Below are positions 34,209-43,764 of a stretch of DNA of 64,000 nt, piece after piece. Source of the stretch: Ramlibacter albus (GTDB lineage: Bacteria; Pseudomonadota; Gammaproteobacteria; Burkholderiales; Burkholderiaceae_C); contig NZ_JACORU010000001.1 of NCBI RefSeq assembly GCF_014297445.1, positions 1,302,001 to 1,366,000 on the forward strand, written 5' to 3'. A program made the translations under genes and the position numbers. Position 1 is the first letter of the stretch. Every line of letters starts with the position of its first letter. A model generated the notes under the pieces. It ran no database searches. It had not been told where the DNA came from and saw only the letters and a list, made by a program, of their open reading frames with translations.

Positions 34209-36194
34209 ATGATCGGTGAAATCGGCCACTTCAGTCTCATCGTCGCGCTGATGCTCGCGCTGGCGCAGGCGGCCTTGCCGCTGGCGGGCGCGGCGCGCGG
34301 CGTGCCCGCCTGGATGGCGGTGGCGCAGCCCGCGGCCCAGGGCCAGTTCCTCTTCATCCTCGTCGCGTTCGGCGCGCTCACGCTGGCCTTCATCGACAAC
34401 GACTTCTCGCTGCTCGTCGTGGCGCAGCAATCCAACACGCAGCTGCCGCTGGCCTACCGCATCGCGGGCGTGTGGGGCGGCCACGAAGGCTCGATGCTGC
34501 TGTGGGTGCTGATGCTGGGGCTGTGGAGCGTCGCGGTGTCGGTGTTCAGCAAGCGCCTGCCCACGGCGTTCGTCGCGCGCGTGCTCGGCGTGATGGGCCT
34601 GGTGAGCGTCGGCTTCCTCAGCTTCCTTCTGTTCACGTCGAATCCGTTCGCACGGTTGCTGCCCGCGGCGCCCGAAGGCCGCGACCTCAACCCTCTGCTG
34701 CAGGACCCCGGCATGGTGTTCCACCCGCCGATGCTCTACATGGGTTACGTCGGCTTCTCGGTGGCCTTCTCGTTCGCGATCGCCGCGCTGCTTTCGGGAC
34801 GCCTCGACGCGACGTGGGCGCGCTGGTCGCGGCCGTGGACCACGGTCGCGTGGGTGTTCCTCACCCTCGGCATCGCACTGGGCAGCGGCTGGGCGTACTA
34901 CGAGCTCGGCTGGGGCGGCTGGTGGTTCTGGGACCCGGTGGAGAACGCATCCTTCCTGCCGTGGCTCGCGGGCACCGCGCTGCTGCACTCGCTCGCCGTC
35001 ACCGAAAAGCGCGGCGTGTTCCGCAGCTGGACGGTGCTGCTGGCCATCTTCGCGTTCTCGTTCTCGCTGCTCGGCACCTTCCTCGTCCGCTCGGGCGTGC
35101 TGACCTCCGTGCATGCATTTGCGACCGACCCGAAGCGCGGTATCTACATCCTTGTGTTCCTGTGCATCGCCATCGGCGGGTCGCTGTCGCTCTTCGCGTG
35201 GCGCGCGCCGAAGGTCGGGCTGGGGGGTGGCTTCGAAGCGATCTCGCGCGAGTCGATGCTGCTGGTCAACAACGTGCTGCTGTCGGTGGCGGCCGCGTCC
35301 GTGATGCTCGGCACGCTGTACCCGCTGCTGCTCGATGCGCTCAAGCTCGGCAAGATCTCCGTGGGCCCGCCGTACTTCGAGGCCGTGTTCCTGCCGCTGA
35401 TGGCGCCCGCGATCTTCCTCATGGGCGTGGGGCCGCTCGCGCGCTGGCGAGACGCGTCGCTGCCCGATTTGTTCAAGCGCCTGCGCTGGGCGCTTGTGGC
35501 CAGCGCGATCGGCGCCGGGGTGGCGATGCTCGCCGGTGGCTCGATCAAGAGCGCCGTCGGCATCCTGCTCGCGGTCTGGATCGCCGCGACCACCGTCGTC
35601 TCGCTGGCCGAGAAGGTCCGCAATGTCCCCGGTGGCATCGCGCGGAAATTCGCGGCCATCCCGCGGCGCGTGACGCGCGCCGAAGCCGGCATGCTGCTCG
35701 CGCACTTCGCTGTGGGCTGCTTCATCTTCGGCGTGACCATGGTCAAGACGTGGGAGAGCGAGAAGGACGTGCGCATGCAGGCCGGCGACACCGTGGAGCT
35801 GGGCGGCTACACCTTCCGCATGGACAGCCTCGGCGAATACAACGGCCCCAACTACGTGGGCCTGCGCGCGAACTTCACCGTCACGCGCGACGGCCGCGAG
35901 GTGGCGAAGTTGCAGCCCGAGAAGCGCCTGTACAAGGCGCAGGGCATGCCGATGACCGAAGCCGCGATCGACGTGGGCATCACGCGCGACCTCTATGTGT
36001 CCCTGGGCGAGGCGGTGAGCCAGGAGGCCTGGGCCGTGCGCGTGCAGGTGAAGCCTTTCATCGACTGGATCTGGGGCGGCTGCCTGCTGATGGCACTCGG
36101 CGGCATCGTCGCCGCGACCGACCGGCGCTACCGCTTCGGCCGCCGACAGGAAGCGCAGCAGGGCGTCGCCGCCGTTGAAGGAGCGCGCGCATGA
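34209..36194 (+). CDS. ccmF: Cytochrome c haem lyase subunit CcmF
   Basis: A 661-residue polytopic inner-membrane protein of System I cytochrome c maturation (CcmF/NrfE). The WWD haem motif is present (GWGGWWFWDPVENASFLPWL), along with HEGSMLLWVL near the start and the conserved LLVRSG-like stretch FLVRSGVLTSVHAFA. It receives haem from CcmE and ligates it to apocytochrome with CcmH and CcmI. The four-gene set here (F, H, I, thioredoxin) lacks ccmABCDE, resembling nrfEFG-type dedicated lyases. A sigma-54 promoter lies 30 bases upstream. Confidence 0.92.
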   Translation: MIGEIGHFSLIVALMLALAQAALPLAGAARGVPAWMAVAQPAAQGQFLFILVAFGALTLAFIDNDFSLLVVAQQSNTQLPLAYRIAGVWGGHEGSMLLWVLMLGLWSVAVSVFSKRLPTAFVARVLGVMGLVSVGFLSFLLFTSNPFARLLPAAPEGRDLNPLLQDPGMVFHPPMLYMGYVGFSVAFSFAIAALLSGRLDATWARWSRPWTTVAWVFLTLGIALGSGWAYYELGWGGWWFWDPVENASFLPWLAGTALLHSLAVTEKRGVFRSWTVLLAIFAFSFSLLGTFLVRSGVLTSVHAFATDPKRGIYILVFLCIAIGGSLSLFAWRAPKVGLGGGFEAISRESMLLVNNVLLSVAAASVMLGTLYPLLLDALKLGKISVGPPYFEAVFLPLMAPAIFLMGVGPLARWRDASLPDLFKRLRWALVASAIGAGVAMLAGGSIKSAVGILLAVWIAATTVVSLAEKVRNVPGGIARKFAAIPRRVTRAEAGMLLAHFAVGCFIFGVTMVKTWESEKDVRMQAGDTVELGGYTFRMDSLGEYNGPNYVGLRANFTVTRDGREVAKLQPEKRLYKAQGMPMTEAAIDVGITRDLYVSLGEAVSQEAWAVRVQVKPFIDWIWGGCLLMALGGIVAATDRRYRFGRRQEAQQGVAAVEGARA

Positions 36195-36655
36195 AGCAAT
36201 TGCTGGCCGTGCTCCTGCTCGCCATGAACCTCGCCTTCGCGGGCGAGGCGGTACCCCTCGCGGACGATCCGCAACTCGAAGCGCGTGTGCAGCGCCTGTC
36301 CGAAGAGCTGCGCTGCCTCGTGTGCCAGAACCAGACGATCGCCGACTCGCACGCCGGCCTCGCGCAGGACCTGAAGAACCAGATCCGCGAGCAGCTGCGC
36401 GCGGGCAAGAGCGACGACGACATCCTCGCGTACATGACCGAGCGCTACGGCGACTTCGTGCTGTACCGCCCGCCGGTGAAGGCCACCACGCTGCTGCTGT
36501 GGGTGGGGCCGTTCCTGCTGCTGGGCGTGGGCGCCATCGTCACCGTGGTGGCCGTGCGCCGCCGCAAGCCGCGCGTGGACTCGTGCGAGTTCACGGGCGA
36601 GGACCATGCCAGGGCGGCCGCTTTGCTGGCCGGCACGCCGGAGACGACGAAATGA
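36191..36655 (+). CDS. ccmH: Cytochrome c maturation protein CcmH
   Basis: A 154-residue protein with a signal sequence (1-17), the redox motif LRCLVCQNQ at about residues 40-48, the CcmH signature IREQLRAGKSDDDILAYM, and one C-terminal membrane helix (about 99-121). It reduces or presents apocytochrome cysteines for haem attachment, like NrfF/CycL. It overlaps ccmF by 4 bp. Confidence 0.92.
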   Translation: MKQLLAVLLLAMNLAFAGEAVPLADDPQLEARVQRLSEELRCLVCQNQTIADSHAGLAQDLKNQIREQLRAGKSDDDILAYMTERYGDFVLYRPPVKATTLLLWVGPFLLLGVGAIVTVVAVRRRKPRVDSCEFTGEDHARAAALLAGTPETTK

Positions 36656-37884
36656 ACCTTGCCTTCTGGAGCACCGTGGCCCTGCTGCTGGCCGGCGCGC
36701 TGCTGTTCGTGCTGCCGCCGCTGATGCGCACCGGCGGTCGCGCATCGCTGGGCGCCGCGCCCATCGACGTGTACCGCGACCTGCGCGCGCAGCTCGATGC
36801 CGAGCGCGACGCGGGCAAGCTCGCCACGGAAGAACACGCGCGTGCCGTGACCGAGCTGGAAGGCCGCGTGATCGAAGAGGTGGTGCAGGCGCCGGAAGAG
36901 GCGGTGACGGTGACGCCGCGGCATGCGCTCGCGGCGCTGCTCGCGGTCGCGTTGCTGCTGCCGGCCGGCGCGCTCGGCATCTACGGGCTGATCGGCAAGC
37001 CCGGCGCTCTCGACCCCGCCGCTGCGCAGGCCAGGGCCGGCGGGGGCGCGCCGCACACCATGTCGCGCGAAGAGATGGAAGAGATGGTGGAGCGCCTTGC
37101 CGAGAAGCTGCAGAAGTCGCCCGACGACGCCGACGGCTGGCACATGCTCGCGCGCTCGTACGTCGCGTTCAATCGCCTGGCCGAGGCGGGCCAGGCTTTC
37201 GAGCGGGGCATGAAGCTCGCGCCGCGCAACGCGCCGCTGCTGGCCGACTACGCCGACACGCTGGCCATGCTCAACGGCCGCAACCTCGAAGGCCGGCCGA
37301 TGGAGCTGGTGAACCTGGCGCTGCAGGCCGACCCGACGCACCCGAAGGCGCTGTCGCTGGCGGGCACGGCGGCCTTCAACCGCCGCGACTTCGCGCTGGC
37401 CGCCGCCACGTGGCAAAAGCTGCTGGACACGTTGCCGGCGGATTCGGACCAGGCCCGGTCGGTTGCGTCGAGCATCGCGCAGGCGCAACAGGCGGCGAGC
37501 ACGCAGACGGCGCCCGCGCAAGCGTCCGCACCGTCCGGCGCTGCGCAGATCGACGGCACCGTCGACGTCGCGCCCGCCATCAAGGCCCGCATCCCGCGCG
37601 GCGCCACGCTGTTCGTCTTCGCCCGCGCCGTCGACGGCCCGCGCATGCCTTTGGCGATCGTCAAGGTTCCGGTGGGCGAGATGCCCTACAAATTCAGATT
37701 GGACGACGCTTCCGCGATGGCCGCGCAGTTCAAGCTGTCCGGCCAGCGCGAAGTGATGTTGGGCGCGCGCATCTCCGCGAGCGGCAACGCCACGCCGCAA
37801 AGCGGCGACCTGATGGGCACGTTGGGCCCGGTGAAGGTCGGTGCGCGCGATGTGAAGCTGGCGATCGACGGAGTGGTGCCGTGA
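36652..37884 (+). CDS. ccmI: Cytochrome c maturation protein CcmI
   Basis: A 410-residue CcmI/CycH protein: N-terminal membrane segment (residues 6-26), a short cytosolic part with VYRDLRAQLDAERDAGKL, a second membrane segment (about 82-102), then periplasmic TPR repeats (DADGWHMLARSYVAFNRLAE and following) and a C-terminal beta domain starting GTVDVAPAIKARIPRGATLF. It acts as the apocytochrome chaperone. It overlaps both neighbours by 4 bp. Confidence 0.92.
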   Translation: MNLAFWSTVALLLAGALLFVLPPLMRTGGRASLGAAPIDVYRDLRAQLDAERDAGKLATEEHARAVTELEGRVIEEVVQAPEEAVTVTPRHALAALLAVALLLPAGALGIYGLIGKPGALDPAAAQARAGGGAPHTMSREEMEEMVERLAEKLQKSPDDADGWHMLARSYVAFNRLAEAGQAFERGMKLAPRNAPLLADYADTLAMLNGRNLEGRPMELVNLALQADPTHPKALSLAGTAAFNRRDFALAAATWQKLLDTLPADSDQARSVASSIAQAQQAASTQTAPAQASAPSGAAQIDGTVDVAPAIKARIPRGATLFVFARAVDGPRMPLAIVKVPVGEMPYKFRLDDASAMAAQFKLSGQREVMLGARISASGNATPQSGDLMGTLGPVKVGARDVKLAIDGVVP

Positions 37885-38393
37885 AGCGGCGTGCAGTACT
37901 GGCCCTCGCGGGCGCGGCGGCGCTGGCCGGCTGCGGCGACAAGCCCGCGGCGAAGGCCTCGCGCAACGGCCCGCGCCTGCCGTGGCTGCCCGTCACGGAC
38001 CTCGCCGGCGAACCCGCCACGCTCGCGCCGACGAGCACGGCCGGGCGCATCGTGAATTTCTGGGCGCTGTGGTGCCCGCCCTGCCGCTACGAGCTGCCGG
38101 GGCTGCAGCGGCTGGCGCAATCGCTGGCGCCGCGCCGCATCGAGGTCACCACCATCGCGCTGGAGGAAGACGGCTTCCGCGTGCGCGAGTACCTTGCGAA
38201 GCACGCGGCGAAGTTACCGAGCGTGCTGATGCACCCCGGCCTGCCCGCCGTGCGCGACCTGGGCCTGGACAGGTTGCCCCAGACCTTCCTGCTCGCCGCC
38301 GACGGCACCGTGCTGTCGGTGTGGGTCGGCGCGCGCGAATGGGACGACGCCGAAGTCCGCGCCGGCATCGACCGCGTGATGGATGCAGCCTGA
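37881..38393 (+). CDS. TlpA/CcmG-like thioredoxin lipoprotein
   Basis: A 170-residue thioredoxin-fold protein, start GTG 37881 (GTGA overlap). The N terminus carries a lipobox (AALAGCGDK), so it is membrane-tethered in the periplasm. The active site is FWALWCPPCRYELP, and the cis-proline loop LPQTFLL is present. It probably keeps apocytochrome or CcmH cysteines reduced, the CcmG/DsbE role, although the WCPPC motif is nearer TlpA. Confidence 0.87.
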   Translation: MKRRAVLALAGAAALAGCGDKPAAKASRNGPRLPWLPVTDLAGEPATLAPTSTAGRIVNFWALWCPPCRYELPGLQRLAQSLAPRRIEVTTIALEEDGFRVREYLAKHAAKLPSVLMHPGLPAVRDLGLDRLPQTFLLAADGTVLSVWVGAREWDDAEVRAGIDRVMDAA

Positions 38394-38396
38394 GCC

Positions 38397-39155
38397 ATGG
38401 ACATCCCCGCCGTTGCCCTCGCCGTCGCCTCCGCCCTGGGCATCCTCGGCCTGGCCGGTGCGGGCATGTTCGCGGCGCGGCGCATCGAGCAGCGCGCGCA
38501 GGAAAAGGCGATCGCGCAGCAGCAACAGCTGATGAACGAACGCGTGTCGGCCTTCGGCACGCTCGCGGCCGGCGTGCTGCGCGACATCGGCAACCCGATC
38601 GCGGCCATCGACGGCTATGCGCGCGCGATGGTCGAGGCGCAGCGCAGCGGCGAGATCCCGCCGCCGCCCGCGCCGTACTGCGACCCGTCGCTGATCGTGA
38701 ACGAGACGCGGCGCCTGGGCGAGATCACCCACTTCATCTCGGGCCTGGCCAGCGCGCCCGCGACGCAGCGGCAGCTGGTCAACGTCAACGACATCGCCGC
38801 GCAGGCGCTGGCGCTGCTGCGATACGAGCCGCGCCTGGAACATGTGGCCGTGGCGACACGCTTCGACCCCCTGCTGCAGGCCCTGCCCGGGCAGGCGGAC
38901 CAGCTGCTGATGCTGGTGACCGAGGTCGTGCAGCGGCTGGTGGACGCTGGCGCCCGGACGGTCGAAGTGGCCACGCGCGCCGACGGCGCGAAGGTCGTGC
39001 TCGAAGTGAGTGGCGACGCACCTGAAGAGCCGCCCGGCGAGCTGCTGGTCGCCCGCTCGGTCGCGGCGCACCACCGCGGGCTGATCGAAATCAACTGGAC
39101 CCCGCAAAGCGGAGCCCGGGTCACTGTCCTGTTACAGGGTGCGCCGATAGACTAG
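38397..39155 (+). CDS. Histidine-kinase-like protein without phospho-acceptor His
   Basis: A 252-residue protein with an N-terminal membrane helix (about 5-28), then a HisKA-like dimerisation segment where the family pattern LAAGVAHEINNPLAAI reads LAAGVLRDIGNPIAAI: Arg62 replaces the phosphorylated His and Asp63 the Glu. The HATPase region is also weak: no clear N box and no DxGxG; SGDAPEEPPGELL stands in its place. It cannot autophosphorylate in the usual way. It sits 6 bp before the NtrC-family gene, where its kinase should be, so it may be a phosphatase, an anchor, or a partner of another kinase. Confidence 0.8.
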   Translation: MDIPAVALAVASALGILGLAGAGMFAARRIEQRAQEKAIAQQQQLMNERVSAFGTLAAGVLRDIGNPIAAIDGYARAMVEAQRSGEIPPPPAPYCDPSLIVNETRRLGEITHFISGLASAPATQRQLVNVNDIAAQALALLRYEPRLEHVAVATRFDPLLQALPGQADQLLMLVTEVVQRLVDAGARTVEVATRADGAKVVLEVSGDAPEEPPGELLVARSVAAHHRGLIEINWTPQSGARVTVLLQGAPID

Positions 39156-39161
39156 CCCGTC

Positions 39162-40580
<1,419 letters not shown>

Positions 40581-40582
40581 GG

Positions 40583-40598
40583 TGGTCTGCTTCTTGCA
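40583..40598 (+). promoter_or_regulatory. Sigma-54 promoter, propeller/CBS operon
   Basis: TGGTCTG-CTTC-TTGCA: perfect -12 element, GG-N10-GC spacing exact, -24 half weaker. The predicted start (about 40609) falls at the ATG at 40610, so the first gene may be translated without a leader. Confidence 0.6.
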
Positions 40599-40609
40599 CT
40601 TCAAGGTGC

Positions 40610-41122
40610 ATGAAGCTGCGTTCAAGCCTCTCAACCACCCGCTGCGTCGCGGCCGTCGCGATGCTCTGTGCCATCGCCGCCGGTGCCAACGCGGGCCCGG
40701 CCGAAGACCTGCGCGAAGCCGAGGCCGCCGCGGGCGCGGGCGACGTGCACACCGCGATGTCGCTGCTGCGCAAGGCCGCGGACAAGAACCATCCTGTCGC
40801 GCAGGCGCGCCTCGCAGAGCTGCTGCACGCGGCGGAGTTCGACGCCGAAGCGCTGGACCTCTACAAGCGCTCCGCCGCGCAGGGCGAGGCCGCGGGCGAA
40901 TTCGGCATGGGCGTGATGTACGCCAACGGCGCCGCCGTCAAGCGCGACGACGCGCTCGCACTCGACTGGTACCGCAAGGCCGAAAAGAAGAACTACCCGC
41001 CCGCGCTGGACGCCATCGCGCGCGCCTATCGCACCGGCACGCTGGGCCTGCCCAAGGACCTCGCGCTGGCCAACGAACTCGAAGCCCGCCGCAAGAGCCT
41101 GCTGGCGGCCGCGAAGAAGTGA
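40610..41122 (+). CDS. Sel1/TPR-repeat exported protein
   Basis: A 170-residue protein with a signal peptide (residues 1-29, ending GANA) and Sel1-like repeats (HPVAQARLAELLHAAEFDAE, GEFGMGVMYANGAAVKRDDA, YPPALDAIARAYRTGTLGLP). These helical repeats act in protein-protein contacts. First gene of a five-gene unit with a sigma-54 promoter directly ahead. An AAGG three bases before the ATG is too close for an ordinary ribosome site, in line with a nearly leaderless message. Confidence 0.8.
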   Translation: MKLRSSLSTTRCVAAVAMLCAIAAGANAGPAEDLREAEAAAGAGDVHTAMSLLRKAADKNHPVAQARLAELLHAAEFDAEALDLYKRSAAQGEAAGEFGMGVMYANGAAVKRDDALALDWYRKAEKKNYPPALDAIARAYRTGTLGLPKDLALANELEARRKSLLAAAKK

Positions 41123-41415
41123 GATTCCCGATCGTGGGAATCGTGCTCGCCGCCTTCGCATTCGGCGCGCAGGCGGCCGACATCGCCAAGGGCGGGCAAG
41201 CCTATGCCACGCATTGCGCCACCTGCCACGGCGCGAACGGCACGCCGGTGATGCCGGGTGCGCCCAACTTCCGCCGGCTCGACAGCCTGATGCGGCCCGA
41301 CATGCAGCTGCTCACCGCCATCCGCAACGGCAAGGGCGCCATGCCTGCGTACTTCGGCGTGCTGCGCGACCGCGAGATCCTGGACGTGATCGCCTACCTG
41401 AGGACCCTTTCGTGA
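41119..41415 (+). CDS. Monohaem class I cytochrome c
   Basis: A 98-residue periplasmic cytochrome starting at GTG 41119 (GTGA overlap). Signal peptide ends at AQAAD; one haem site, CATCHGANGTP; the Met ligand is expected in GKGAMPAYFGVL. The ATG/GTG region contains a TTCCC-N6-GGGAA dyad inside the coding sequence. It is a short carrier like those paired with dehydrogenases, but no enzyme is encoded next to it. Confidence 0.85.
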   Translation: MRFPIVGIVLAAFAFGAQAADIAKGGQAYATHCATCHGANGTPVMPGAPNFRRLDSLMRPDMQLLTAIRNGKGAMPAYFGVLRDREILDVIAYLRTLS

Positions 41416-42452
41416 AGAAAAAGCTTTTGATCGCGGCGATGCTCCTGTCCGCCTGCGCCGCGTTCGCGCAGCAGTGGAAGGTGATCGACAACTTCAACGT
41501 CGGCGAGCCCGTGTACGTGCGCGCGCTGACGGTGGAGAAGTCGAAGGGCTCGATCTGGGTCGGCACCTCCGGCGGCGTGCACGAGGTGGACCTCAAGACG
41601 CTCAAGCCGAAGGCGACGTTCACGCGCAAGGATGGCCTCGCCAATGAATACGTGTTCTCTGTGGGCGTCGACAACCAGGGCCAGAAGTGGTTCGGCACCA
41701 ATGCCGGCGGCGTGTCGCGCTTCAAGGACGGGCAGTGGAAGACCTTCTTCCCGATGCACGGCCTGGCCGACTACTGGGTGTACTGCTTCGCGTCGCAGAA
41801 GGACGGCACGCTGTGGATCGGCACGTGGGCCGGCGTGAACAAGGTCGACCCGAAGACGCAGAAGTTCACGACCTACGTGCGCGAGCTGATCAACGAATGG
41901 GTCTATGGCCTGGGCGTCGACGCGAAGGACCGCGTGTGGTTCGGCACCGAAGGCGGCGTGTCGATGTTCGACGGCAAGACCTGGAAGAGCTGGAACCACA
42001 AGGACGGCCTGGGCGCGCCCAATACCGACCAGCTGCCGTTCTCCACCAACACGGGCCTGGGCACGCGCTCGCGTCACGACCTGGCCACGATGAACGAGGG
42101 CCGGCCCACCTACAACCCCAACTACGTCTTCTCGATCCACATCGACCCGCAGGACAACGTGTGGGCGGGCACCTGGGGCGGCGGCGTCGCGAAGTTCGAC
42201 GGGAAGAAGTGGACCAACCTCAATTCGAAGGATGGCCTCGCCGGCAACATCGTCTATTCGATCACGCAGCACCCCGACGGCGCGTACTGGTTCGGCACCA
42301 ACAAGGGCGTGTCGCGCTACGACGGCAAGAAGTGGCAGACCTTCGGCAAGAAGGAAGGGCTGATCGAAGAGAACGTCTATGCGCTCGCCATCAGCCCCGC
42401 CGGCGAAGTCTGGGTGGGCACGCGCGGCGGCGTCACGCGGATCGGGCGCTGA
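41412..42452 (+). CDS. Exported two-component-regulator-type propeller protein
   Basis: A 346-residue protein starting at GTG 41412 (GTGA overlap), with a signal peptide ending AAFAQ. The mature protein is made of repeats of the kind IWVGTSGGVHEVD, KWFGTNAGGVSRFKDGQW and VWAGTWGGGVAKFDGKKW, the blades of the sensor propeller (ligand-binding part of BT4673-like hybrid kinases), here stand-alone without kinase or membrane domains. Its partner is likely the paralogue encoded next. Confidence 0.82.
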   Translation: MKKKLLIAAMLLSACAAFAQQWKVIDNFNVGEPVYVRALTVEKSKGSIWVGTSGGVHEVDLKTLKPKATFTRKDGLANEYVFSVGVDNQGQKWFGTNAGGVSRFKDGQWKTFFPMHGLADYWVYCFASQKDGTLWIGTWAGVNKVDPKTQKFTTYVRELINEWVYGLGVDAKDRVWFGTEGGVSMFDGKTWKSWNHKDGLGAPNTDQLPFSTNTGLGTRSRHDLATMNEGRPTYNPNYVFSIHIDPQDNVWAGTWGGGVAKFDGKKWTNLNSKDGLAGNIVYSITQHPDGAYWFGTNKGVSRYDGKKWQTFGKKEGLIEENVYALAISPAGEVWVGTRGGVTRIGR

Positions 42453-42481
42453 AGGCCCGCAAGGAAAACGGAGAAGCATCC

Positions 42482-43750
42482 ATGCAGATCGGACACAAGA
42501 CCCTCGCCGTCGGCGTGATCGCGCTCGCGGGCGCAGTCGCCGGCGCGTACTCGCTCGGCAAGCGCAACGAGGCGCCGGCCGCACCCGCCGCCCACCCGCA
42601 GATGGCGCAGGCGCCGCATGCGCAAGGCGGCATGCCCGGCAACATCCAGGCGCCGGCCGGCCACCCGCCCGCCGCGGAAGGTGGCGCGCCGCCCACCGAA
42701 GGCAAGGTGCAGGTGGACCCGAAGGCGAAGTTCGTGCACTTCCGCGTGGGGCAGCGCAACGTGAAGGACATCCTCGTCGAAGGCAACGTCGCGTGGGTGG
42801 GCACATCGGGCGGCGTGGTGCGCTACGACACGCAGACGGACCAGTACAAGCTGTTCGACACGCGCTCGGGCCTGCTGTCCAACGGCGTCTTCCACATCAG
42901 CCGCCTCGACGGCAAGCTGGCCGTCGGCACCTATGGCGGCGGGCTGTCGATCCTCGACGAGAAGACGGGCAAGTTCACCGAGACCTTCAACATCCCCGAC
43001 GGCCTGGGCGACGCCTTCGTGTACGACCTGCTCAAGACGAAGAGCGGCGACGTGTGGATCGCCACGTGGTCGGGCGTCAACCGCATCAAGGGCGGCAACC
43101 TCAAGGACCGCAGCAAGTGGGAGCTGCACACCGTCGACAGCACCAGGGGCGGCCTGCCGAACGACTGGGTCTACGGCCTGGCCGAAGGCAAGGACGGCAC
43201 CGTGTGGCTGGCCACCGAAGGCGGCCTCGCGCGCTGGGTGAACGGCAAGTGGGACAACTGGAACCATGCCAAGGGCGGGCAGGGCGCGCCCTATGACGTG
43301 GTGAAGGACGACCTCACGTTCAAGAACGACCCGTCCAAGGTGTCGAGCCACCACGCGCGCCAGAAGCAGGAGATGGGCTTGCAGGGCATCGACACGGCCT
43401 ACAACCCGAACTACATCGTCTCGATCGTGGCCGACCCCGACGGAACGGTGTGGGCCGGCACCTGGGGCGGCGGCCTCGCGCACTTCGACGGCAAGAAGTT
43501 CCGCAACTACACGACCAAGGACGGGTTGCCCGGCAACCACGTCTTCATGCTCCACATCGACCGGCAGGGCCAGATGTGGATCGGCACCAACAACGGCATG
43601 GTGCGCCGCGACGGCGAGAAGTTCGTCGAGAAGCTCACGACCAACGACGGCTTGTTCTCCAACACCGTGTTCTCGATGGAGACGGGGCAGGACGGCACGT
43701 TGTGGGTGGGCAGCTTCGGCGGCGTGGCGCGCATCTCGCGCGCGAAGTAA
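42482..43750 (+). CDS. Membrane-anchored propeller protein
   Basis: A 422-residue paralogue of the protein at 41412. An N-terminal hydrophobic segment (about 8-24) is followed by a Pro/Ala/His/Met-rich linker (30-75) and then propeller blades (VAWVGTSGGVVRYDTQT, VWAGTWGGGLAHFDGKKF, MWIGTNNGMVRRDGEKF). Both proteins share the DGLP/DGLA and NPNY(I/V)-SI motifs between blades. The His/Met-rich linker could bind metal, which is speculative. Confidence 0.82.
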   Translation: MQIGHKTLAVGVIALAGAVAGAYSLGKRNEAPAAPAAHPQMAQAPHAQGGMPGNIQAPAGHPPAAEGGAPPTEGKVQVDPKAKFVHFRVGQRNVKDILVEGNVAWVGTSGGVVRYDTQTDQYKLFDTRSGLLSNGVFHISRLDGKLAVGTYGGGLSILDEKTGKFTETFNIPDGLGDAFVYDLLKTKSGDVWIATWSGVNRIKGGNLKDRSKWELHTVDSTRGGLPNDWVYGLAEGKDGTVWLATEGGLARWVNGKWDNWNHAKGGQGAPYDVVKDDLTFKNDPSKVSSHHARQKQEMGLQGIDTAYNPNYIVSIVADPDGTVWAGTWGGGLAHFDGKKFRNYTTKDGLPGNHVFMLHIDRQGQMWIGTNNGMVRRDGEKFVEKLTTNDGLFSNTVFSMETGQDGTLWVGSFGGVARISRAK

Positions 43751-43764
43751 AAAGGAGAGAGGTC

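Noticed and set aside
41125..41140. TTCCCGATCGTGGGAA dyad as another activator site
   Set aside because: It lies within the first codons of the cytochrome gene at 41119, over 500 bp downstream of the nearest sigma-54 site, so it is not counted as support for the motif.
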